A stretch of 37,303 nucleotides of DNA, taken from positions 1 to 37,303 of the forward strand of contig JALORC010000069.1 of the NCBI GenBank assembly GCA_025459175.1. Direction: 5' to 3'. A model generated the notes under the pieces. That model saw only the letters and a list, made by a program, of their open reading frames with translations. It made no database searches and had not been told where the DNA came from. A program made the position numbers and the translations under genes. Shown one piece after another: positions 24,341 through 32,633 of the stretch. Source of the DNA: Planctomycetota bacterium (lineage in GTDB: Bacteria; Planctomycetota; UBA1135; UBA2386). Within the stretch, counting starts at the first letter, position 1, and each line of letters opens with the position of its first letter.

Positions 24341-24798
24341 AGCGCGAATCGGAGAACAAGCACGTCTGCTGTCGTCTCGGCGGCATGTTGGTCGGCATCG
24401 GCCTGGATCGGGTTCAGGAGATCAACCGCCTGGTCGAGCCGACGTTCGTGCCGCTGATGGAGAACTACCTGCGCGGGGTCATCAACCTGCGCGGCAACCT
24501 GGTCACCGTGATCGACCTCGGCACCGTCGTGCGCGGCGCGCCGGCGGCGGCCGGGCCGCGCGCCCGCACCGTGGTGGTCGAGATCGGCGACGAGGTCTGC
24601 GGCCTCGTCGTCGACGAGGTCGGCGACGTGGTCGCGGTCGATCTCGAACGCATCGAGCCGCTGCCCAGCCACCTGCCGCTGCCCCAGCAGCGTTGGTTCA
24701 AGGGCATGGTCCAGCTGCCGGGAGAACTGCTGCTGTTGCTCGACGTCGACGCGATCCAGAAGCTCGGTGCCGAGGCGGCCAAGGTAGGCGGCCGGTGA
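24337..24798 (+). CDS. cheW: CheW-like coupling protein
   Basis: A 153-residue CheW-domain protein that couples chemoreceptors to CheA. Features are CRLGGMLVGIGLDRVQEINR, YLRGVINLRGNLVTVIDLG (the conserved strand-turn used for CheA contact) and VCGLVVDEVGDVV, then KGMVQLPGELLLLLDVDAI. It overlaps cheA by four bases and its TGA overlaps the cheB ATG by one base, so translation is coupled along the operon. Confidence 0.93.
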   Translation: MKRESENKHVCCRLGGMLVGIGLDRVQEINRLVEPTFVPLMENYLRGVINLRGNLVTVIDLGTVVRGAPAAAGPRARTVVVEIGDEVCGLVVDEVGDVVAVDLERIEPLPSHLPLPQQRWFKGMVQLPGELLLLLDVDAIQKLGAEAAKVGGR

Positions 24799-25910
24799 TG
24801 GCGACCGCGACCAAGTTGCGGCTGTTGGTGGTCAACGGCGACACCGCGCTGCGCCAGGGCCTGGCGCAAGCACTCGGGCAACACCCGGCGATCCACGTCG
24901 TCGGCTGGGCGATCAGCGGCCGCACGGCGATGCTGAAGCTGGCCAGCTACCAGCCCGACATGGTGCTGCTCGACCTCGACCAGCACCCGGCCGAGGCGTT
25001 GGAGCTGCTCGCGCACCTGCGTAGCAATGCGCTGCCGGTGCAGCGGCTGCTGCTCGCCTCCGAGGCGGTGCCGGCCGACACGCTGCAGCAGGCGGCGCAG
25101 CTCGGAGCGCTCGATCTGGTCGCGCGCCCGGCCGGCTCGCTCGGCGAGGCGGCGATCGTCAAGGTCGCGCACGACGTGCTGCCGCCGATCCTGCGCCACG
25201 CGCATCGCCTCGGCGAACGCGCCGGCGGCGGCCCCGCGGCGGCCCCGGCGCCGGCAGTCAGACCCGTGGCGCACGCTGCCCAGCCCGCGGCGCCGGCGGT
25301 GATGCCGCGGTTGCCCGGTGCCACTCGTTCGACGGCGATCGTCGGCATCGGGGTCAGCACCGGCGGTCCGAAGGCGCTGACGCAGCTGCTGCCGATGCTG
25401 CCGGCGGACTTCCCGCTGCCGATCGTGCTGGTGCAGCACATGCCGCCGAAGTTCACCCTGAGCCTCGCCGAGTCGCTCGACAAGGTCTGCCGGCTGCGCG
25501 TGCGCGAGGCCCAGGAGGGCGATCGGGTCGAACGCGGCCGCATCCTGATCGCGCCCGGCGGCCAGCACATGCGCATCGTCGCCAGCGATCTCGGCGGCGT
25601 CGTGCACCTGACCAACGATCCACCCGAGTGCTCGTGCCGACCGTCGGTCGACTACCTGTTCCGATCGTTGACCGAGGTCTACGGTGGTCGCGTGCTGGCG
25701 GCGGTGCTGACCGGCATGGGCGAGGACGGCTGGATCGGCGCGAGGCTCGTGCACCAGGCCGGGGGCAAGGTGCTGGCCCAGGACGAGGCCTCGTCGACGG
25801 TCTATGGCATGCCGCGTGGGCCGATCGAGGCCGGCATCGCGCCGGCCGTCCCGCTCGAGTTGATGGCCGACGCGATCGTGCAATGCCTGCGAGGTGTATC
25901 GTGCAACTGA
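24798..25910 (+). CDS. cheB: CheB-like chemoreceptor methylesterase with degenerate receiver
   Basis: This 370-residue protein pairs an N-terminal receiver-like domain (6-125) with a CheB methylesterase/deamidase domain (about 178-368). The catalytic triad is intact: Ser187 (GVSTGGPKAL), His214 (VLVQHMPP) and Asp310 (LTGMGEDGW). The linker is Ala/Pro-rich. The receiver departs from the consensus. The acidic pair that binds Mg2+ is replaced by Asn13-Gly14 (VVNGDTALRQ), and the conserved lysine is Arg110 (VARP). Asp59 remains at the phosphorylation position. Activity may therefore be regulated without phosphorylation. The ATG at 24798 overlaps the cheW stop; a GTG one codon earlier is also available. 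Confidence 0.92.
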   Translation: MATATKLRLLVVNGDTALRQGLAQALGQHPAIHVVGWAISGRTAMLKLASYQPDMVLLDLDQHPAEALELLAHLRSNALPVQRLLLASEAVPADTLQQAAQLGALDLVARPAGSLGEAAIVKVAHDVLPPILRHAHRLGERAGGGPAAAPAPAVRPVAHAAQPAAPAVMPRLPGATRSTAIVGIGVSTGGPKALTQLLPMLPADFPLPIVLVQHMPPKFTLSLAESLDKVCRLRVREAQEGDRVERGRILIAPGGQHMRIVASDLGGVVHLTNDPPECSCRPSVDYLFRSLTEVYGGRVLAAVLTGMGEDGWIGARLVHQAGGKVLAQDEASSTVYGMPRGPIEAGIAPAVPLELMADAIVQCLRGVSCN

Positions 25911-26749
25911 GACCCGGTGAAATGCAGTTGATGAAGCAGATGGTCCTGCAGCTGGCCGGCGTGTCGCTGGACGACAGCAAGGGCTATCTGGTCGAGACCA
26001 GGCTCGGGCCGATCGCCGAGAAGGCCGGCTGCGCCAACTTCAACGAGCTCTACTTCAAGTTGCGTTACGGCACCGACCAGCCGCTGATGCAGCTCGTCGT
26101 CGACGCGATCACGACCCACGAGACGATCTTCTTCCGCGACGGCGCACCGTTCGAGGCGCTGCAGTTCAAGCTGCTGCCGGAGGTCATCGACGCCCGCGAA
26201 CGCATGGGACAGTCGCGCAAGCTGCGCATCTGGTCGGCGGCGTGCAGCACCGGCCAGGAGCCGTACAGCATCGGCATGATCGTGCACGAGCTGCTCGGCA
26301 ACCTGAAGGACTGGGACATCCAGATCCTCGCCACCGACATCAGCAAGGCGACCGTCGAACAGGCCGAGAAGGGCATCTACCCGGAGCACGACATGGCCCG
26401 CACGTCGCGGCCGTTGCTGATGAACAAGTACTTCGAGAAGACCCCGGCCGGCCACCGCGTCGTCGACTCGGTGCGCAAGCTGGTGACCTTCCGGCAGATG
26501 AACCTGCTGTCGCCGCTGACCGGGTTCGGGCCGTTCGACATCGTGTTCCTGCGCAACGTGCTGATCTACTTCGAGGCGGCGACCCGCCGCGACCTGGCGC
26601 AACGGATCGGCCAGACGCTGCTGCCGCACGGCTGGCTGGTGGTGGGGGCGTCGGAGAACCTGCTCGATGCCGGGCCGCAGTTCGTGCCGCAGACACACTG
26701 CCGCACGACCGTCTACCAGCCGGGCGCGGTGCCGGTCGGTCGGCGCTGA
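25901..26749 (+). CDS. cheR: CheR chemoreceptor glutamate methyltransferase
   Basis: A 282-residue SAM-dependent methyltransferase. The N-terminal helical domain is followed by TTHETIFFRDGAPFEAL, a conserved CheR block. The SAM-binding motif is IWSAACSTGQEPYSIGM. Further conserved blocks are LATDISKATVEQAEKGIY, FRQMNLLSP, FDIVFLRNVLIYF and GWLVVGASENL. It should methylate receptor glutamates, opposing CheB. The GTG at 25901 is chosen because GAGG lies 6 nt upstream and it overlaps cheB by 10 bp. An ATG at 25922 is a weaker option. No receptor gene is nearby. Confidence 0.94.
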   Translation: MQLRPGEMQLMKQMVLQLAGVSLDDSKGYLVETRLGPIAEKAGCANFNELYFKLRYGTDQPLMQLVVDAITTHETIFFRDGAPFEALQFKLLPEVIDARERMGQSRKLRIWSAACSTGQEPYSIGMIVHELLGNLKDWDIQILATDISKATVEQAEKGIYPEHDMARTSRPLLMNKYFEKTPAGHRVVDSVRKLVTFRQMNLLSPLTGFGPFDIVFLRNVLIYFEAATRRDLAQRIGQTLLPHGWLVVGASENLLDAGPQFVPQTHCRTTVYQPGAVPVGRR

Positions 26750-26853
26750 GCCGGGGCGGGACCGATCCGCGCCGACCATCAGCACGCCAGCCGTGACCCG
26801 AAACCGGGGACTCGCTACATTGCCGCGCCGCCGGCGAGCCGGCGTTCCCCACG

Positions 26854-28047
26854 ATGAACCTTCTGCTCCTGTGTGCGACGGCCCTGCTGGGACCGGTCGC
26901 CGTTCCGGCCGCCTCCGCGGCGCCTTCCGCGACCTCGACCTGCCAGGATCCTGCGCCGGCGCCGGCCCCGCAGGGCATCCCCGACTGCAAGGAGATGCAG
27001 AAGACCGCGTCGGGCCTCGAGTATGGCTTCCTGAAGCGCGGCAACGACGAAGCGGCGCCCGGCCCGGGCGACACCGTCGAGGTGCACTACACGGGTTGGC
27101 TGACCGACGGCACCAAGTTCGACAGCTCCCGCGATCGTGGCCAGCCGGCGACGTTCGGCGTCGGCCAGGTCATCAAGGGCTGGACCGAAGGTCTGCAGCT
27201 GATGACGCCCGGTGCCCGTTGCAAGCTCGTGATCCCCGGCAACCTCGGCTACGGCGACCAGGGCAGCCCGCCGAAGATCCCGAGCAACGCGACGCTGGTG
27301 TTCGACGTCGAGCTGCTGCGCGTGATCCGGATGCCGAAGTTCCGCGCCGGCAACCCGGCGGCCCAGGCGACCACGAAGAGCGGCATCAAGTGGGAGACCG
27401 TCAAGGAGGGCAAGGGCGCCAAGGTGACCAAGAAGGACGGTCTGGCGCTGCGGTTCGCACTGTTCCGCGCCTCCGGTGAGTTGCTCGATTGCAGCGAGCG
27501 CAACAACGGCTCCAAGCTGTCCGGCACGCTCGATTCGCTGCCGCTGCCGTTCCTCGCCGAGGTGGTCGAGAACTGCACGTTGGGCAGCATCGTGCGCGCC
27601 GAGGTGCCGGTCGAGCTGTGGAAGAACGTCGGCGAAGCGAGCGTCTGGGAGCTCGAATTGGTCGGCATCAACGCGCTGCCCGAGTTCCGCGCGATCGACA
27701 CCACGAAGATGGTGACCACGCAGAGCGGGCTGCAGTACGAGGTGATCACCGCCGGCACCGGCGACTCGCCGAAGGCCACCGACACCGTGGTCGCGCACTA
27801 CAGCGGCTGGTTGCAGGACGGCACGCTGTTCGACAGCTCGTTCGCGCGCGGCGAGCCGACCTCGTTCCCGCTGAACCGCGTCATCAAGGGCTGGACCGAA
27901 GGTCTGCAGCTGATGAAGACGGGCGGCAAGGTGCTGTTCCAGATCCCCGGCGACCTCGCCTACGGAGCGGCCGGCTCGCCGCCGAAGATCCCGGCCAACG
28001 CGACGCTGCTGTTCCTGGTCGAGCTGGTCGAGGTCAAGAAGCGCTGA
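26854..28047 (+). CDS. Exported FKBP-type peptidyl-prolyl isomerase with three FKBP-like domains
   Basis: This 397-residue protein has a signal peptide (MNLLLLCATALLGPVAVPAASA) and a Pro/Ala-rich spacer. Domain 1 (about 52-157) and domain 3 (about 290-395) are typical FKBP folds with VHYTGWLTDGTKFDSS or AHYSGWLQDGTLFDSS, VIKGWTEGLQLM, IPGNLGYGDQGSPPKIP or IPGDLAYGAAGSPPKIP, and final FxVEL strands. Domain 2 (about 177-272) keeps the size and some strands (GIKWETVKEGKGAKVTKK, SVWELELVGI) but lacks the active-site aromatic and IPPN-like motifs, so it looks inactive. The protein probably assists folding outside the cytoplasm. A 37-bp exact DNA repeat joins domains 1 and 3. The 3' end overlaps convergent rlmN by 14 bp. 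Confidence 0.92.
   Translation: MNLLLLCATALLGPVAVPAASAAPSATSTCQDPAPAPAPQGIPDCKEMQKTASGLEYGFLKRGNDEAAPGPGDTVEVHYTGWLTDGTKFDSSRDRGQPATFGVGQVIKGWTEGLQLMTPGARCKLVIPGNLGYGDQGSPPKIPSNATLVFDVELLRVIRMPKFRAGNPAAQATTKSGIKWETVKEGKGAKVTKKDGLALRFALFRASGELLDCSERNNGSKLSGTLDSLPLPFLAEVVENCTLGSIVRAEVPVELWKNVGEASVWELELVGINALPEFRAIDTTKMVTTQSGLQYEVITAGTGDSPKATDTVVAHYSGWLQDGTLFDSSFARGEPTSFPLNRVIKGWTEGLQLMKTGGKVLFQIPGDLAYGAAGSPPKIPANATLLFLVELVEVKKR
27169..27205 (+). repeat. 37-bp exact direct repeat, copy 1 (FKBP domain 1)
   Basis: Identical over 37 bases to 27880-27916, encoding VIKGWTEGLQLM in both domains. The rest of the two domains has diverged, so this block points to recent duplication or gene conversion. 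Confidence 0.85.
27880..27916 (+). repeat. 37-bp exact direct repeat, copy 2 (FKBP domain 3)
   Basis: Second copy of the repeat at 27169-27205. Spacing between copies is 711 bp, a multiple of three, so recombination between them would remove 237 residues in frame and leave a single chimeric FKBP domain. Confidence 0.85.
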
Positions 28048-29083
28048 CCGGCGGACCGCCGAGCTGGCCGCACGCGGCCATCACGGTGCGGCCCTTGGTC
28101 TGCCGCCGCCGCACCGCGAGGCCGAGTTCGCGCAGGCGCGCGACGAACGCCACGATCTCGGCCTCCTCGGGTGCGCGCGCGATCGGCGCCGAGCCCGGGT
28201 TGTACGGGATCACGTGCACGAAGGTGCGGCCGAGCGGCGCCGCGAACGCGGCCAGCGCGCGCGCTTCGGCGGCGCCGTCGTTGATGCCCGGCAGCAGGCA
28301 CCAGTGCAGGCCGATCGCGAGGTTGGCTCGCTGGCGGTAGTCGATCAACGCACGCTGGATCGCCGCCAGTGAGTAGCGCACCGAGTGCGGCATCAGCGCG
28401 GCGCGCACCGCCGGATCGGCGCTGTTGAGGCTCAGCGCGATGCCCAGGCGCTTCCAGCCGAGTTCGCGCAGCGCGTGCAGCCCGGGCACGTGCCCGACCG
28501 TGCAGACGGTGAGCCGTTCCTGCGCGTAGCCGAGGCCGCGGCGATCGACCAGCAGCGCCAGGGCCGGCAGCAGCCCGGGCAGGTTGTCGAGTGGTTCGCC
28601 CATGCCCATGAACACCAGCGAATCGGGTCGCTGCTCGCGGCACTGCAGCGTCACCTGGGCCAGGATCTCGCCGGCGTCGAGGTTGCGCAGCAGGCCGAGC
28701 CGGCCGGTCTCGCAGAACGTGCAGGCGCGGGCGCAGCCGACCTGTGTCGACAGGCACAGGCTGCGGCGGCCGCGACCCATCGGCAGCGACACGCTCTCGA
28801 TGCGGCGGCCGTCGCGCAGTGCGAGCAGGCGCTTGTGCACCGCGCCGTGCGCGGTCGCCTCCTGCTGCTCGCCGACCACCTGCGGCAGCTGCAGTTCCGC
28901 CAGCTCCCGCCAGGCCAGAGCCGTGGCCGGGCTGGCGCCGAGCGCCTCCGGCGCGAACTCGCCGCGCAGCATCGCCCGGCGGAAGATCGCGGCGGCGAGG
29001 CCGCTGCCCTTGTCGCTGCCGAAGTGGCGCGCGGCGGCGGCGGCGAGTTCGTCGGCGGGGGTGGCCAGCAGGTCGAGCGGCAT
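28034..29083 (-). CDS. rlmN: RlmN-type radical SAM rRNA/tRNA adenine-C2 methyltransferase
   Basis: A 349-residue radical SAM enzyme of the RlmN/Cfr family, which methylates C2 of A2503 in 23S rRNA (and A37 of some tRNAs). The cluster motif is Cys117-X3-Cys121-X2-Cys124 in QVGCARACTFCETG. The two mechanistic cysteines are present: Cys110 (SLCLSTQVGC) and Cys338 (TVMAACGQL). FMGMGEPLDN, ALSLNSADPAVR and LLPGINDG are family blocks. RlmN is more likely than Cfr because of sequence pattern and chromosomal context. The ATG at 29083 is used; a long open extension upstream runs opposite the ABC ATPase and is not real. The 3' end overlaps the FKBP gene by 14 bp. Confidence 0.9.
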   Translation of the reverse strand: MPLDLLATPADELAAAAARHFGSDKGSGLAAAIFRRAMLRGEFAPEALGASPATALAWRELAELQLPQVVGEQQEATAHGAVHKRLLALRDGRRIESVSLPMGRGRRSLCLSTQVGCARACTFCETGRLGLLRNLDAGEILAQVTLQCREQRPDSLVFMGMGEPLDNLPGLLPALALLVDRRGLGYAQERLTVCTVGHVPGLHALRELGWKRLGIALSLNSADPAVRAALMPHSVRYSLAAIQRALIDYRQRANLAIGLHWCLLPGINDGAAEARALAAFAAPLGRTFVHVIPYNPGSAPIARAPEEAEIVAFVARLRELGLAVRRRQTKGRTVMAACGQLGGPPVSAS

Positions 29084-29143
29084 CGGGGCGGCAGCGTAGC
29101 GACCGGACCGGGCCCGCGAACCGGTGGGGACACGCTGCGCCGT

Positions 29144-29149
29144 TAGACT
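29144..29149 (+). promoter_or_regulatory. Candidate -10 element before the ABC transporter genes
   Basis: TAGACT, in a GTTAGACT context, lies 74 bp upstream of the ABC ATPase ATG. The -35 position is weak. It is listed because the hexamer matches the one before the prepilin gene. Confidence 0.28.
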
Positions 29150-29222
29150 TGGCGAGGCAAAGTAGTCGGCCGAACGAAGAAAGTTGCTGCATCGGCGGCG
29201 CCGTGCGGCATCATGCGCCGCC

Positions 29223-30008
29223 ATGTCGTCCCAACCCGCCGCCGCCACGGCGTCGGCACCGCCCACGGCGGCGGTGCTCGAAGCCCGCTCCGTGTTCCGT
29301 TTCCGGACCGTCGAGGACCAGCAGGTGCCGATCGTGCGCGACGTCTCGTTCGCGCTGCGGGCCGGCGAGTTCGCGACCATCATGGGGCCGTCGGGCTCCG
29401 GCAAGTCGACGCTGCTGCACCTGCTGGCCGGGCTCGATCTGCCGTCGTCCGGGCACGTGCTGCTGGACGGCGCCGACCTCGGCGCCGGCGACGAGGAATA
29501 CCGCGCCCGGCTGCGGCGCGAGCGCATCGGCTTCATCTTCCAGTTCTTCCACCTGCTGCCGGATCTCACCGTCGAGGAGAACGTGACCTTGCCGCTGCGC
29601 ATCCTCGGCCAGCGGCCGAGCAAGCACCGCGCCCGCGTCGACGGGCTGCTGCAGCTGCTCGGCGTCGAGGCGCTGCGGCGTCGCCTGCCGCAGTCGCTGT
29701 CGGGCGGCGAGATGCAGCGGGTGTCGATCGCGCGGGCGCTGGTCACGCAGCCGGCGCTGGTGCTGGCCGACGAACCGACCGGCAACCTGTCGAGCAAGGC
29801 CGGCGAGGAAGTGGTGGCGCTGCTGCGTTCGGTCTGCACCAAGCTCGGCGCCACGATCCTGCTGGTCACCCACAATCCGCGCGATGCCGCTGCCGGCGAT
29901 CGTGTGCTGTTCCTGCACGACGGTGCACTGCGTCCCCAGTCCGAACTCACCGGAGGCCCTTTCCGTGTCGCTGACGTCTTTCATCGTCTCCAGGAACTGG
30001 GCATCTAG
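29223..30008 (+). CDS. ABC transporter ATP-binding protein, LolD/MacB type
   Basis: A 261-residue ABC ATPase. Walker A is GPSGSGKST (55-63), the Q-loop is Gln107 (IFQFFHLL), the signature is LSGGE (159-163), Walker B is LVLADEP (179-185) and the switch histidine is His217. DEPTGNLSS and FFHLLPDLTVEENV are typical of the LolD/MacB/FtsE branch, which works with FtsX-type permeases. These systems move lipoproteins, peptides or lipids, or act mechanically on envelope proteins. The N-terminal 18 residues are Ala/Pro-rich. The ATG at 29223 is chosen. The C-terminal coding overlaps the permease start by 44 bp, so the two are co-translated. Confidence 0.9.
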   Translation: MSSQPAAATASAPPTAAVLEARSVFRFRTVEDQQVPIVRDVSFALRAGEFATIMGPSGSGKSTLLHLLAGLDLPSSGHVLLDGADLGAGDEEYRARLRRERIGFIFQFFHLLPDLTVEENVTLPLRILGQRPSKHRARVDGLLQLLGVEALRRRLPQSLSGGEMQRVSIARALVTQPALVLADEPTGNLSSKAGEEVVALLRSVCTKLGATILLVTHNPRDAAAGDRVLFLHDGALRPQSELTGGPFRVADVFHRLQELGI

Positions 30009-32571
30009 CCGCCTGCGGGTCCTGCTGACCCTGCTCGGCATCGCGCTCGGCGTCGCGATCGTGGTGGCCATCTACGTGATGGACCACAACACGATCCAGA
30101 GCCGTTTGCTGGCACTCGATCCGCAGCGTGGCCAGGTCGATCTCGAGGTGTTGCCGAAGGACGCCGCGCGGCCGCTCGACGCGGTGCTGGCGGAGCTGCG
30201 CGCCGGGCTCGGCGTGCGCGACGTCGCGGTGTGGCAGGAAGCGCGCGGCGTGGCCACCGCGGGGTCGCAGCAGGCCGAGCTGACGGTATTCGGTCTCGGG
30301 CCGCTGCCGGCCGGTAGCTTCGCGCACTACGCGGTCGCGCGCGGTCGCGACCTCGAGGCGGGGGATGCCGATCCGACGCGGGCCGGCGTGTTGCTCGGTG
30401 GCGAAGCGGCCACCGCCCTCGGTGTCGACGTCGGCGATCGCATCGTGCTCGCCGAACCGCCGGCGCTGCAGCGCGTCGAGTGCAAGGGCGGCGTGATGGT
30501 GCCGGTTCCGGTCGTGGCCGGGGCCGTGCCGTTCTCGATCGCGCTGGAAGTGCGCGGCGTGCTGGCCGGCGAACGGCTCGGCAAACGCGATCAGCAACGC
30601 ATGGCGGTGGTGCCGCTCGAGGTCGCACGGCGGCTGCGGCCGCTCGGCGGCAGCGTGTTCCATCTGCTGCGCGAGGAAGGGGCCGATCTCGATCGGCTGC
30701 GGCGCGAACTGCGCGAGCAGTACGTGGTGCAGGACGTGCGCAGCGCGCTGATCGGCGAAGGCGCCGACGAGCGCGCGTTCCGCAACGGGCTCAAGGTGCT
30801 CGGCGGCCTCGCGCTGCTGCTCGGCATGTACGTGGTGTTCCAGACCCTGTCGCACTCGCTGGTGGCGCGCATCCGGCAGCTCGGCCTGCTGCGGTGTCTC
30901 GGCACCGGCACCGGCGCGATCACCCGCATCTTCCTGCTCGACGCGCTGCTGCTCGGCGTGATCGGCAGTGGGCTCGGGGTGCTGCTGGGGCTGCTGTTGG
31001 CGCTGCTGCTGCAGCACTACCGGATCAGTTCGCTGGGGCTCGGCAAGCAGTGGTCGACGTTCCTGATCCCGACCTACCCGGTGGCGTGGACGTTCGCGCT
31101 CGGTGTGCTGTTCACGCTCGCCGGCGCGATGTTCCCGCTGATGCGAGCGCGGCAGATCCCGGCCCTCGACATCCTGCGCGCGCGCGGCCTCGCGCCGGGC
31201 AAGGACGACGGTGTCGACCTGCTGCGCGGCGTGCACCTGTGGATGTTCGGGCTCCTGGTGCTGGCGCTGCCGTGTGCGTACCTGGCGATGACGCCGCTCG
31301 CGGTCGAGGAAGGTGGCGAGATGCGCATGGTGCTGCTGCAGCTGGTCGGCATCCTCGGCCTGTTCGGCGCCGTGCTGCTGCTGGCGCCGGGCATCACGTC
31401 GCTGCTCGGCCGCGCGCTGCTGCTGCCGCTGCGGCCGCTGTTCCCGATGGCGTCGTGGCTGGTCGGCAAGGTGCTCGCGCGCTCCGCCGGTCGCATCGCC
31501 GCGTCGGTGTGCGGGCTGTCGGCGGTGCTGCTGGCGGTGCTCGGCCTGAAGAGCCTGACCCATTCGCTGCATGCCGAAGTGGGGGCGTTCGCGGCGCAGG
31601 CGCTGCACGACCGCGCCTTCGTGCGCTGCCAGCCGACCACCCCCGAGGCCGCGCAGCGCCTCGCGGCGGTGCCGGGCGTGCGGCGCGTCGAGGCGTTCGA
31701 GGGCGAGGAACGCGGCGGCGGTTTCCTGCTGCGCGGGCTGGCACTCGAGGCCGCCGCCGCCGCCGACGGCCCGCTCGAGGGCGACCAGCGCCTGGTGCAG
31801 CGCTACAGCGACCACAAGGTGCGCACGCTGGTGGTTAGCCAGCGGCTGGCGAAGGCGAAGGACTGGCAGGCGGGCACCCTGGTGGCGTTGCGCGACCGCA
31901 ACGGCGTGCCGGTGTCGTACGAGGTGCTGGCGATCGACGACCGGGCCGGCTTCGACGCCGACGAGCGCGCGTTCGCGATCGCTTCGCCGCACTGGCTGCA
32001 CACCGACTTCTGCATCCCCGACACCAGCGTGTCGATGCTGACGCTGCGCCTGGAGCCCGGCATCGATGCGGATCGACTCGGCGAAGCGGTGCGGGCGGTG
32101 CTGCCGGGGGTGTCCGGCTTCAAGACCGGGGCCTGGATCGAGGGCTACCTGCGGCGCGACGTCGGCAAGGACTTCCGGCTGTTCGACCTGTTGCTGTTCC
32201 TGATGCTGGTGCTGGCCGGCGTCGGGCTGCTGAACGGCATGACGATCGCGATGCTGGGCCGGGTCCGCGAACTCGGCGTGCTGCGTGCGCTCGGCATCAC
32301 CCGAGCCTCGCTCGGCGGCAGCTTCGTGCTCGAGGGCGCGGTGGTGGCGGCGCTGGCGAGTCTGCTGTCGTGCGGGCTCGGTGTGGTGATGGCGACCGTG
32401 CTGGTGCTCGGCATGAACCAGGTCGCCAAGCTCGACGCGCCGGTGACGCTGCCATACCCGTGGTTCGTGCTGGTGCCGGTGCTCGCGTTCGCGACCGCGC
32501 TGCTGGCGGCCATCGTGCCGGCGCTCCGGGCCCTGCGCGAGAGCCCGTCGGAGTCGGTGCGCTACGAGTGA
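29965..32571 (+). CDS. FtsX-family ABC transporter permease, duplicated form
   Basis: This 868-residue permease has about ten transmembrane helices. One N-terminal helix (LRVLLTLLGIALGVAIVVAIYVMD) is followed by an extracytoplasmic domain and then three helices of a first FtsX unit (about 260-400). Two or three central helices, a second extracytoplasmic domain and three C-terminal helices of a second FtsX unit follow. This two-unit layout resembles large YbbP/LolCE-like permeases. FtsX permeases of this class usually do not carry substrate through the membrane but drive movement of a periplasmic part. The GTG at 29965 follows GGAGG by 8 nt. Substrate is unknown. It is the only permease next to the ATPase, so a homodimeric complex is likely. 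Confidence 0.86.
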   Translation: MSLTSFIVSRNWASSRLRVLLTLLGIALGVAIVVAIYVMDHNTIQSRLLALDPQRGQVDLEVLPKDAARPLDAVLAELRAGLGVRDVAVWQEARGVATAGSQQAELTVFGLGPLPAGSFAHYAVARGRDLEAGDADPTRAGVLLGGEAATALGVDVGDRIVLAEPPALQRVECKGGVMVPVPVVAGAVPFSIALEVRGVLAGERLGKRDQQRMAVVPLEVARRLRPLGGSVFHLLREEGADLDRLRRELREQYVVQDVRSALIGEGADERAFRNGLKVLGGLALLLGMYVVFQTLSHSLVARIRQLGLLRCLGTGTGAITRIFLLDALLLGVIGSGLGVLLGLLLALLLQHYRISSLGLGKQWSTFLIPTYPVAWTFALGVLFTLAGAMFPLMRARQIPALDILRARGLAPGKDDGVDLLRGVHLWMFGLLVLALPCAYLAMTPLAVEEGGEMRMVLLQLVGILGLFGAVLLLAPGITSLLGRALLLPLRPLFPMASWLVGKVLARSAGRIAASVCGLSAVLLAVLGLKSLTHSLHAEVGAFAAQALHDRAFVRCQPTTPEAAQRLAAVPGVRRVEAFEGEERGGGFLLRGLALEAAAAADGPLEGDQRLVQRYSDHKVRTLVVSQRLAKAKDWQAGTLVALRDRNGVPVSYEVLAIDDRAGFDADERAFAIASPHWLHTDFCIPDTSVSMLTLRLEPGIDADRLGEAVRAVLPGVSGFKTGAWIEGYLRRDVGKDFRLFDLLLFLMLVLAGVGLLNGMTIAMLGRVRELGVLRALGITRASLGGSFVLEGAVVAALASLLSCGLGVVMATVLVLGMNQVAKLDAPVTLPYPWFVLVPVLAFATALLAAIVPALRALRESPSESVRYE

Positions 32572-32633
32572 GCCGGCCCCGAACTGGATAACACCGCGGC
32601 CGGCGGGTACGACTCTTCGCCCCGAACGGGCCC

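Noticed and set aside
26750..26853. Possible small gene between cheR and the FKBP gene
   Set aside because: The 104-bp gap has no start with a ribosome site; it holds only a weak TACATT promoter-like hexamer near 26816.
29947..32001. 684-codon open frame on the minus strand opposite the FtsX-type permease
   Set aside because: Gln/Arg/His-rich shadow of a real membrane protein gene, without start signals.
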